Assembly (NCBI GenBank): GCA_947428535.1
Contig: CANEMG010000086.1
Location: 1-5,347, forward strand
Direction of reading: 5' to 3'
Source: an uncultured Clostridium sp.
GTDB lineage: Bacteria; Bacillota; Clostridia; TANB77; CAG-508
DNA length: 5,347 nucleotides
How positions within the stretch are numbered: the first letter of the stretch is position 1; every line of letters starts with the position of its first letter. Below, piece after piece: positions 1 through 5,347 of the stretch. Under the pieces are notes generated by a model, which searched no databases, had not been told where the DNA came from, and worked only from the letters and a program-made list of their open reading frames with translations. Both the position numbers and the translations under genes were made by a program.

Positions 1-464
1 AAACTAAAGGAATAATTGCTTTATATTATTACTATAGATTTTTATTAGGATTGCATAAAAGAAATAATGTGCAGCATAAGTTAACACCTAATATGAGAAA
101 AGCTATTGAAAGAATGGATCATTATTCAGAACAAATAAGATTCTTGTGTAAGTATAAATTAGAAACAATAGATGATGTAGATGAACTGAAAACAAAGAAG
201 TTAAGAGAAAAGCAAGATATATTAAATACTAGAAATAGATTATATTATAAAAGAGGTAAAGTAGATAATGAAACAGAGAAAAATGAGATTACAAAGCAAA
301 TAATTGTAGTTACAACTGAACTAAAAAGAGTAAAAAAGGAAATTAGAATGTGTGATGAAGTTACAGATAATGTTCCTAGTATGAAGGAACAAATAAGAGA
401 AACTGAAGAAAAATCAAAGGGAAGGGAAAAACAAAAGAAGAAAGATAGAAAATATGAAAGATAG
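1..464 (+). CDS. Relaxase / mobilisation nuclease, C-terminal fragment (5' end outside window)
   Basis: The reading frame is open from base 3, the first full codon, to the TAG at 462-464, so 153 residues are visible and the true start lies to the left. A TTG at 51 could be read as a start, but it has no ribosome binding site and the frame continues upstream with plausible protein (KGIIALYYYYRFLLG), so this is a partial gene. The pattern is a KGI-ALYYYY-LLG segment, then a charged helical region with 'MRKAIERMD', 'IRFLCKYKLETIDDVDELK' and a late 'KEIRMCDEV', then a Lys/Glu-rich tail. I recognise this as the C-terminus of the relaxases (MobA/VirD2-like) common on clostridial conjugative and mobilisable elements, which nick the origin of transfer and lead the strand into the recipient. 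The catalytic N-terminal domain with the Tyr and His triad is not in the window, so the call rests on the tail alone. A terminator follows directly. Confidence 0.75.
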   Translation, partial: TKGIIALYYYYRFLLGLHKRNNVQHKLTPNMRKAIERMDHYSEQIRFLCKYKLETIDDVDELKTKKLREKQDILNTRNRLYYKRGKVDNETEKNEITKQIIVVTTELKRVKKEIRMCDEVTDNVPSMKEQIRETEEKSKGREKQKKKDRKYER

Positions 465-469
465 TAATT

Positions 470-515
470 AAATCTATTTCTTGAAATTTATATGTTTTGA
501 GAAATAGATTTTTTT
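470..515 (+). terminator. Rho-independent terminator after the relaxase gene
   Basis: A perfect 12-bp inverted repeat has arms AAATCTATTTCT (470-481) and AGAAATAGATTT (500-511), and a run of seven T ends at 515. The stem can be lengthened inward by T-A pairs and G-T wobbles (482-487 with 494-499), leaving a loop of about six bases. There is no T run on the other side, so it works only in the + direction. It begins six bases after the relaxase stop codon and separates that transcript from the restriction operon. Confidence 0.88.
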
Positions 516-556
516 GTCGAAAAAAGTAGAAATAATTATATGATTAAATTGTCGAA
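514..556 (+). promoter_or_regulatory. Pair of TTGTCGAA octamers (possible Spo0A 0A boxes)
   Basis: The octamer TTGTCGAA occurs twice in the same orientation, at 514-521 and 549-556, 35 bp apart. TGTCGAA is the established core of the 0A box bound by phosphorylated Spo0A in Bacillus and Clostridium. The second copy ends five bases upstream of the proposed -35 of the hsdM promoter, a position where a bound regulator could activate or repress. The first copy overlaps the T tract of the terminator. That this is a real Spo0A site is inference: the host is not known to be a spore former. The repeat could serve another regulator or be chance. Confidence 0.4.
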
Positions 557-561
557 TAATG

Positions 562-590
562 TTGTGAAATTTATGGTTTTGTGATATAAA
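562..590 (+). promoter_or_regulatory. Sigma-A type promoter for the hsdM operon
   Basis: A -35 element TTGTGA (562-567, four of six matches to TTGACA) and a -10 element TATAAA (585-590, five of six) are separated by 17 bp. A TG at 582-583 gives an extended -10. Transcription would begin near 596-598, leaving a leader of about 30 bases before the hsdM ATG. TATACT at 592-597 is an alternative -10 but has no good -35 at the right spacing. No other promoter or terminator is evident from here to the right edge, so the whole restriction operon probably depends on it. Confidence 0.6.
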
Positions 591-612
591 ATATACTAGA
601 GAATTTATATTT

Positions 613-620
613 AAAAGGAG
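613..620 (+). promoter_or_regulatory. Ribosome binding site of hsdM
   Basis: AAAAGGAG sits seven bases before the ATG at 628. It fixes the hsdM start; no in-frame alternative with a comparable site is seen. Confidence 0.85.
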
Positions 621-627
621 CGCTAGT

Positions 628-2181
628 ATGATAAATAATCGAGAAAGAGAAGAACTACATAAAGCTATATGGTCAATAGCAGATGATTTAAGAGGCTCAG
701 TAGATGGATGGGATTTTAAACAATATATTTTAGGTATAATGTTTTATAGATATATTTCGGAAAATATAACTAATTATATAAATGAAGGAGAAAGAAATGC
801 AGGAGATACAAACTTTGATTATGCAAAACTAAAAGATAGTGAAGCAGAGCCCGAAAGAAATAATCTTGTAAAAGAAAAAGGTTTCTTTATTTTACCATCA
901 GAATTATTTTCTAATGTAGTAAAAAGTGCAAGAGATGATGAAAACTTAAATGAAACATTAGAAAGGATATTTAATAATATAGAAAATTCTGCAAAAGGTG
1001 CTGAAAGTGAAGATGATTTTTCAGGGCTATTTGATGATATAGATGTAAATAGTAATAAGTTAGGTGCAACAGTTGGTAAAAGAAACGAAAAACTTGTAAA
1101 AATTCTTGAAGGAATAGCTAATATTAATTTAGGTAATTATCAAGATAATCAAATTGATGCTTTTGGAGATGCTTATGAATTTTTAATGACTATGTATGCA
1201 TCTAATGCAGGAAAGTCAGGTGGAGAGTTTTATACACCACAAGAAGTTAGTGAACTTTTAACTAAACTAGCTATTGTTGGAAAAACATCAGTAAATAAAG
1301 TATATGACCCTGCTTGTGGTTCAGGTTCATTACTATTAAAGTCTGCAAAGATATTAGGCAAAGAAAATGTTAGAAATGGATTCTATGGACAAGAGATAAA
1401 CTTAACTACATATAATCTTTGTAGAATAAATATGTTTTTACATGATATAGGGTATGACAAATTTGATATAGCATGTGAAGATACATTGACATCTCCACAA
1501 CATTGGGATGATGAACCATTTGAAGTAATTGTATCAAATCCACCATATTCGATAAAATGGGCAGGAGATGATAATGCAGTTTTAATCAATGATCCTAGAT
1601 ATTCTCCAGCAGGAGTATTAGCACCAAAATCAAAAGCAGACTTTGCATTCATTATGCATTCTCTTTCATGGTTAGCAACAAATGGAACTGCATCAATAGT
1701 TTGTTTTCCTGGTATTCTTTATAGAGGTGGAGCAGAACAAAAAATAAGAAAATATTTAATAGATAATAACTTTGTAGATTGTATTATTCAGTTACCAGAT
1801 AATCTATTTTTTGGAACAAGTATTGCTACTTGTATAATGGTTTTAAAGAAAAGCAAAAAAGATAATAGTACACTATTTATAGATGCAACAAATGAATGCG
1901 TTAAAGTAACAAATAATAATAAATTAACTGATGAAAATATAAATAATATAGTTGATATATTTACTAAAAGAGAAGATAAAGAATATGTTGCTAAACTTGT
2001 TTTTAATAAAGAAATAGAAGAAAATGATTATAATTTATCAGTATCAACTTATGTAGAAAAAGAAGATACTAGAGAAAAAATAGATATTGTAGAATTAAAT
2101 AAAGAAATAGATAAAATAGTTGCTAGAGAACAGGTGCTTCGTGATGAAATAAAGAAAATTATTTCAGAAATCGAGGAATAA
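628..2181 (+). CDS. hsdM: Type I restriction-modification system, methyltransferase (M) subunit
   Basis: This is the N6-adenine DNA methyltransferase of a type I system. Two M subunits with one S subunit form the modification enzyme, which transfers a methyl group from S-adenosylmethionine to adenine in each half of the target; the same complex with HsdR restricts unmodified DNA. The 517 residues are close to EcoR124I HsdM (about 520). Residues ~8-165 form the helical HsdM N-terminal domain (opening with HKAIWSIADDLRGSVDGWDFK). The catalytic N6-Mtase domain spans ~170-470: GGEFYTP (E200-P204) before the SAM site, motif I DPACGSGS (D227-S234), and catalytic motif IV NPPY (N304-Y307). The last ~40 residues are a charged helix likely to contact HsdS. 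The start is set by the AAAAGGAG at 613-620. It is the first gene of the operon, three bases from the next gene. All key motifs are intact, so activity is expected. Confidence 0.97.
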   Translation: MINNREREELHKAIWSIADDLRGSVDGWDFKQYILGIMFYRYISENITNYINEGERNAGDTNFDYAKLKDSEAEPERNNLVKEKGFFILPSELFSNVVKSARDDENLNETLERIFNNIENSAKGAESEDDFSGLFDDIDVNSNKLGATVGKRNEKLVKILEGIANINLGNYQDNQIDAFGDAYEFLMTMYASNAGKSGGEFYTPQEVSELLTKLAIVGKTSVNKVYDPACGSGSLLLKSAKILGKENVRNGFYGQEINLTTYNLCRINMFLHDIGYDKFDIACEDTLTSPQHWDDEPFEVIVSNPPYSIKWAGDDNAVLINDPRYSPAGVLAPKSKADFAFIMHSLSWLATNGTASIVCFPGILYRGGAEQKIRKYLIDNNFVDCIIQLPDNLFFGTSIATCIMVLKKSKKDNSTLFIDATNECVKVTNNNKLTDENINNIVDIFTKREDKEYVAKLVFNKEIEENDYNLSVSTYVEKEDTREKIDIVELNKEIDKIVAREQVLRDEIKKIISEIEE

Positions 2182-2184
2182 GTA

Positions 2185-2997
2185 ATGAATGAATGGGAAT
2201 TAGCAAGATATTTAATTGATGCAAAAAAAGATATTGATACACTTCTTTTTATAAAATTATATTTTGATAAGATATCAAACTTGGATTTGAAAGAAAAAAT
2301 AAACAAGATTCAAATGGATTTTTATATAAAATTATGTGTGATATTAGATAATATAATAAATAAGAGAGAAAAAAAGAAGATATGTGAAGGTAATAGAATA
2401 ATAAATGATATTTATTATGAAAGAGATAAAGATAAGGCTCATAAAGATAGTGACTATATAAAAAAAGAATATACTTCATTTAATGATATTATAAAATGTA
2501 TGAAAACACAAATAGATGAGGTTAAGATTCTTGCTAATAATAAATTACCTACTATTTTAACATTAGACTATGTTCCTCATGATAAAGAATTATTTAGATT
2601 TATTTTTGGCATTACAAAAGATAAGGAAGAAAAAATCAATAAAAAGAAGTATAGTTCTAAAGAGATAGAAGAAAGTCAATCAATTATTAAACAAGTTTTT
2701 ACAAATACAGAAGATATAAAATATATATCTGAAGAAAGAAGAAAAGAATATGCAGTAATTATGAAAGATGGTATAAACTTTTTTGAAGGGATACAAGAAA
2801 GACAAGATGCTTGTATAAAAATAAATGTTTTATATAAATTAAATTGTTGGTGTAAATTCCATGAAAAAAGTATAAATAAATGGATAAATCTTAAGCAAAG
2901 TGGATTTATTGATGATTTTGATATACCTCGCAATATTATAATTTGGAGTAGTGAAAAGTGGAAAGAATTTTATAATATTGTGAATGAGGAGGAATAG
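2185..2997 (+). CDS. Unknown protein with HEPN-like RxxxxxH motif, embedded between hsdM and hsdS
   Basis: I do not recognise this 270-residue protein by name. It is Lys/Ile/Glu-rich and predicted mostly helical, with no signal peptide, membrane segment or Walker A motif. Residues ~1-115 look like a bundle of helices with R80-D-K-D-K-A-H86 followed by K-D-S-D-Y91. R-[DN]-x(3-5)-H placed before the last helix is the catalytic signature of HEPN ribonucleases, and the 'RDKxxAHxD' form resembles AbiU2-like members. Residues ~120-270 form a second region with no motif I know; it contains C221-W-C223, several Trp, and a highly charged middle. The ATG at 2185 has GAGG at 2173-2176, eight bases upstream, and lies three bases after the hsdM stop. 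Its TAG abuts the hsdS ATG, so it is co-translated with the restriction genes. A role as an RNA-cutting, growth-arresting back-up to restriction is inference; it could instead modulate or assemble the enzyme. Confidence 0.8.
   Translation: MNEWELARYLIDAKKDIDTLLFIKLYFDKISNLDLKEKINKIQMDFYIKLCVILDNIINKREKKKICEGNRIINDIYYERDKDKAHKDSDYIKKEYTSFNDIIKCMKTQIDEVKILANNKLPTILTLDYVPHDKELFRFIFGITKDKEEKINKKKYSSKEIEESQSIIKQVFTNTEDIKYISEERRKEYAVIMKDGINFFEGIQERQDACIKINVLYKLNCWCKFHEKSINKWINLKQSGFIDDFDIPRNIIIWSSEKWKEFYNIVNEEE
2987..2992 (+). promoter_or_regulatory. Ribosome binding site of hsdS
   Basis: A perfect AGGAGG lies inside the last codons of the upstream gene, encoding its Glu-rich end, five bases before the hsdS ATG at 2998. 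It is the strongest site in the operon and supports both the hsdS start and translational coupling to the gene before it. Confidence 0.85.
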
Positions 2998-4206
2998 ATG
3001 AGTAAATTAGATGAATTAATAAAAAAATTATGTCCTAACGGGGTAGAGTATAAGACCATTCAAGAAATATGTAATATAACTCGTGGAAGAGTTATGTCTA
3101 AAGACTATATAAAAGCAAATATAGGAAAGTATCCAGTTTATTCTTCTCAAACAGAAAACAATGGAGAATTAGGGAAAATAGCTACTTATGATTTTGAAGG
3201 AGAATATTTAACATGGACAACAGATGGTGCAAATGCTGGTTCAGTCTTTTATAGAAATGGGAAATTTAGTGTTACTAATGTTTGCGGATTATTAAAAGTT
3301 AGTAATAATGATATTTTAACAAGATATTTATATTATACTTTATCAGTAGAAGCTCCTAAATATGTTAATGCGGGAATGGGAAATCCAAAACTAATGAGTA
3401 ATGTAATGGCAAAAATTAGAGTTGCTGTACCTCCGTTGGAGGTACAATGCGAAATTGTCCATGTTTTGGACGATTTCACATTACTTTCAGCAGAGCTTTC
3501 AGCAGAGCTTTCAGCAGAGCTGAAAGCTCGAGAAAAACAATATGATTATTATTTGAATTATTTAATGACATTTGATGAAAAACAAGTTTCATATAAAAGT
3601 GTTGGAGAATTATTTGAAGTAAAAAATGGATTAAATAAAGAAAAATCTGCATTTGGTAAAGGAACTCCTATTGTTAATTTTACAGACGTTTTTAATAACC
3701 GATGGTTAAATAAAGATTCATTTAAAGGTTTGGTTGAAGTTTCACAAGAAGAAATTAATAGATATAAAGTTAATAAAGGTGATGTGTTTTTTACAAGAAC
3801 TTCAGAAACAAAAGAAGAAATTGGTATGGCTTCTACAGTGATTGATGATATTCCAAATTGCGTTTTTAGCGGCTTTGTATTGAGAGCAAGACCAACAACA
3901 GATTTATTATTACCTAAATTTTGTGCTTATTATTTTTCAACTAATAAGGTTAGAGATACGATAATAAGATATGCATCATTTACAACAAGAGCGACAACTA
4001 CTGGACCAAAATTATCAAAGATAATGGTTCCTATTTTATCAAAGGAAAAGCAACAAGAAATTGTAGATAAATTAGATAAACTAGATAAATTATGTAATGA
4101 TATTTCGGAAGGACTACCTGCTGAAATAGAGGCAAGACAAAAGCAATATGAATATTATAGAGATAAATTATTAACATTTAAAGAATTAGTAAATGAGAGG
4201 GAATAA
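2998..4206 (+). CDS. hsdS: Type I restriction-modification system, specificity (S) subunit
   Basis: HsdS recognises the split DNA target and is the scaffold for two HsdM and two HsdR subunits. Its 402 residues match EcoR124I HsdS (about 404). Layout: N-terminal half-repeat and TRD1 at ~1-143 (KLDELIKKLCPNGVEYK, then IGKYPVYSSQTENNGELG and TTDGANAGSVFY); central conserved region at ~144-195 (VPPLEVQCEIV, three SAEL units at S164-L175, then KQYDYY); TRD2 at ~196-345 (VGELFEVKNG, GDVFFTRTSE, CVFSGFVLRAR, TGPKLSKIMVP); distal conserved region at ~346-402 (KQQEIVDKL, LPAEIEARQKQYEYYRDKLL). Central residues 172-194 and distal residues 374-396 are copies of each other 202 residues apart, the usual internal symmetry of the subunit. 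The two TRDs differ, so the target should be asymmetric; its bases cannot be read from here. The start follows AGGAGG at 2987-2992 and directly abuts the preceding stop. The gene is intact. Confidence 0.96.
   Translation: MSKLDELIKKLCPNGVEYKTIQEICNITRGRVMSKDYIKANIGKYPVYSSQTENNGELGKIATYDFEGEYLTWTTDGANAGSVFYRNGKFSVTNVCGLLKVSNNDILTRYLYYTLSVEAPKYVNAGMGNPKLMSNVMAKIRVAVPPLEVQCEIVHVLDDFTLLSAELSAELSAELKAREKQYDYYLNYLMTFDEKQVSYKSVGELFEVKNGLNKEKSAFGKGTPIVNFTDVFNNRWLNKDSFKGLVEVSQEEINRYKVNKGDVFFTRTSETKEEIGMASTVIDDIPNCVFSGFVLRARPTTDLLLPKFCAYYFSTNKVRDTIIRYASFTTRATTTGPKLSKIMVPILSKEKQQEIVDKLDKLDKLCNDISEGLPAEIEARQKQYEYYRDKLLTFKELVNERE
3426..3446. repeat. Inverted repeat in hsdS central region (9-bp arms, 3-base loop)
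   Basis: TGTACCTCC (3426-3434) and GGAGGTACA (3438-3446) are perfect reverse complements around GTT. They encode the conserved V-P-P-L-E-V (residues 144-149), so codon constraint explains part of the symmetry; use of GTA for both Val codons makes it perfect. Confidence 0.6.
3447..3481. repeat. Imperfect inverted repeat in hsdS central region (14-bp arms)
   Basis: Arms at 3447-3460 and 3468-3481 pair with one mismatch (3450/3478) and one G-T wobble; the core is GAAATTGTCC against GGACGATTTC around a seven-base loop. It follows the preceding inverted repeat without a gap and ends just before the 12-bp tandem repeats. Confidence 0.5.
3484..3519 (+). repeat. Three perfect 12-bp tandem repeats encoding (L)SAE in HsdS linker
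   Basis: The unit CTTTCAGCAGAG occurs three times in a row with no base changes (3484-3495, 3496-3507, 3508-3519), giving Leu-Ser-Ala-Glu three times before L175. It lies in the helical spacer joining the two TRDs. In the related EcoR124I and EcoR124II enzymes the same spot holds two or three TAEL units, and the count sets a six- or seven-base gap in the target. The 12-bp unit keeps the frame on gain or loss. Identical copies suggest recent slippage or recombination. Confidence 0.92.
3505..3529. repeat. Inverted repeat overlapping the last tandem unit (11-bp arms, 3-base loop)
   Basis: GAGCTTTCAGC (3505-3515) and GCTGAAAGCTC (3519-3529) are perfect reverse complements around AGA. Because the left arm is made of the tandem unit, earlier units can also pair with most of the right arm, giving alternative hairpins that could encourage polymerase slippage. 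Confidence 0.75.
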
Positions 4207-5347
4207 ATGAGTAAATATAATGTAGTAATGGAAACAAGTAGTTCTACCGTAGTAGCAGAATATGAACCATTAAAAAGAAAATCAGATAGTTATCAAAGTG
4301 AGGAAGCTCTTGAACAAGAATTTATAAGAATGCTAACTGAACAAGGTTATGATTATTTAGAAATTCATGAACAAGATACACTAGTTATGAATCTTCGTAC
4401 ACAATTAGAATTATTAAATAACTATAAGTTTTCTGATAGTGAATGGGAGAGATTTTTCAATAACAATATTGCAAATAATAATGATGGTATTGTAGATAAA
4501 ACAAGAAAAATCCAAGAAGATCATATTCAAGTTTTAAAGAAAGATGATGGAACAAGTAAAAACATTTATCTTTTAGATAAAAAGAATATTCACAACAATA
4601 GATTACAAGTTATAAATCAATATGTAGAAAATAGTGGAAACTATGATAATAGATATGATGTTACTATTCTTGTAAATGGACTTCCTTTAGTTCATGTTGA
4701 ATTAAAGAGAAGGGGTGTTGCTCTTAAAGAGGCATTTAATCAAATAAATAGATACCAAAGAGATAGTTTTTGGGCAGGCTCAGGACTTTATGAATATATA
4801 CAAATATTTGTAATTTCAAATGGAACTAACACAAAATACTATTCAAATACAACAAGAGAAAGTCATATAAAAGAGCAATTACAGACTAGAAATAAAAGTA
4901 AAAAAACAAGTAATAGTTTTGAATTTACAAGTTATTGGGCAGATGCAAATAATAAAGTAATAAACGATTTAGTTGATTTTACTAGAACATTTTTATCTAA
5001 ACATGCAATTTTAAATATATTAACAAAATATTGTGTATTTACTTCTGAAGAACTTTTATTAGTAATGAGACCTTATCAAATTGTTGCAACAGAGAGAATA
5101 CTTAATAAAATAGAAGTATCTACCAATTACAAAAAGATGGGAACAATAGATGCAGGAGGATATATTTGGCATACAACAGGTTCTGGTAAAACGCTAACAT
5201 CTTTTAAGACAGCTCAACTTGCAACAAATTTAGATTATATTGACAAAGTATTATTTGTAGTAGATAGAAAAGATTTAGACTACCAAACAATGAGAGAATA
5301 TGACAGATTTGAAAAAGGTGCAGCAAATGGAAATAGAAGTACTAAAG
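4207..5347 (+). CDS. hsdR: Type I restriction-modification system, restriction/translocase (R) subunit, N-terminal part
   Basis: HsdR is the ATP-dependent motor and endonuclease that reels in DNA and cuts it away from the unmodified target. The ATG at 4207 directly follows the hsdS TAA, with GAGAGGG at 4195-4201 as the ribosome binding site. The frame stays open for 380 codons to the window edge; the family is about 1000 residues, so roughly the last 60% is missing. The nuclease domain (~30-250) has the PD-(D/E)xK residues Y150-D151, E165-L-K167, and Q179-x3-Y183. D151, E165, K167 and the QxxxY motif sit at the numbers I recall for EcoR124I HsdR, which supports the start and a type IC-like assignment. 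The first helicase domain then begins: 'MRPYQIVATERIL', Walker A TTGSGKT (323-329), and motif Ia-like 'VDRKDLDYQT' from D353. The DEAD-type Walker B and the second helicase domain lie beyond the edge. No defect is seen in what is visible. Confidence 0.96.
   Translation, partial: MSKYNVVMETSSSTVVAEYEPLKRKSDSYQSEEALEQEFIRMLTEQGYDYLEIHEQDTLVMNLRTQLELLNNYKFSDSEWERFFNNNIANNNDGIVDKTRKIQEDHIQVLKKDDGTSKNIYLLDKKNIHNNRLQVINQYVENSGNYDNRYDVTILVNGLPLVHVELKRRGVALKEAFNQINRYQRDSFWAGSGLYEYIQIFVISNGTNTKYYSNTTRESHIKEQLQTRNKSKKTSNSFEFTSYWADANNKVINDLVDFTRTFLSKHAILNILTKYCVFTSEELLLVMRPYQIVATERILNKIEVSTNYKKMGTIDAGGYIWHTTGSGKTLTSFKTAQLATNLDYIDKVLFVVDRKDLDYQTMREYDRFEKGAANGNRSTK

Noticed and set aside
51..464. Short complete gene starting at TTG 51
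   Set aside because: The frame is open to the left edge and the upstream residues fit the relaxase tail; there is no ribosome binding site before the TTG. It is the end of a longer gene.
592..597. TATACT as the hsdM -10 element
   Set aside because: No acceptable -35 lies 16-18 bp upstream, whereas TATAAA at 585-590 has TTGTGA at 17 bp and an extended -10 TG.
1383..1652. Minus-strand open frame inside hsdM
   Set aside because: It lies opposite the conserved methylase motifs, has no ribosome binding site and no recognisable product; it is a shadow of hsdM.
2049..2933. Minus-strand open frames at 2049-2306, 2249-2479 and 2676-2933
   Set aside because: Ser/Phe/Ile/Tyr-rich translations typical of the complement of Lys- and Glu-rich AT-biased genes; no start signals.
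2185..2997. Identification of the inserted gene as PrrC or RloC
   Set aside because: Those proteins carry an ABC-ATPase domain with Walker A and a signature motif; none is present here, and the length and gene position also differ.
3484..3529. CRISPR-like repeat array
   Set aside because: The units are 12 bp, directly adjacent without spacers, in frame and inside hsdS; this is a coding tandem repeat.
2998..4206. Phase-variable hsdS inversion locus
   Set aside because: No second or partial hsdS gene and no recombinase gene is visible in the window; the inverted repeats are short and local. It cannot be excluded beyond the right edge.

Overview
The window is a strongly AT-rich stretch with strong AGGAGG-type ribosome binding sites and tightly packed same-strand genes. 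This points to a low-G+C Gram-positive bacterium, most likely a clostridial (gut-type) Firmicute. The species cannot be named from the sequence. The left edge carries the end of a conjugation or mobilisation relaxase, so the region looks like cargo of an integrative conjugative or mobilisable element.

Layout, all on the + strand: (1) 1-464, the C-terminal 153 residues of a relaxase, ended by a clear rho-independent terminator at 470-515. (2) 465-627, an intergenic control region with the terminator, two identical TTGTCGAA octamers (the sequence of Spo0A '0A boxes'), and a promoter with an extended -10 element. (3) 628-5347, one operon: hsdM, an unnamed gene of 270 codons, hsdS, and the first 380 codons of hsdR, which runs off the right edge. 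Spacing is 3 bp after hsdM, then stop-ATG abutments with no gap before hsdS and before hsdR.

The operon encodes a type I restriction-modification system resembling the type IC (EcoR124I-like) family. HsdM is the adenine methylase, HsdS supplies two target-recognition domains, and HsdR is the ATP-driven translocase/nuclease. HsdM and HsdS lengths match that family, and the HsdR nuclease residues fall at positions D151, E165 and K167, as I recall them for EcoR124I.

Two things stand out. First, the gene between hsdM and hsdS encodes an unrecognised protein whose N-terminal half carries an R-D-K-x-x-A-H motif of the kind found in HEPN ribonucleases. It may be an RNA-targeting abortive-infection partner built into the restriction operon, similar in position and logic to (but not the same protein as) PrrC. 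Second, the HsdS central linker contains three perfect 12-bp repeats encoding Ser-Ala-Glu-Leu. This corresponds to the TAEL repeats whose number sets the spacer length in the EcoR124I/EcoR124II recognition sites, so specificity could switch by repeat slippage. The same linker holds a cluster of inverted repeats.
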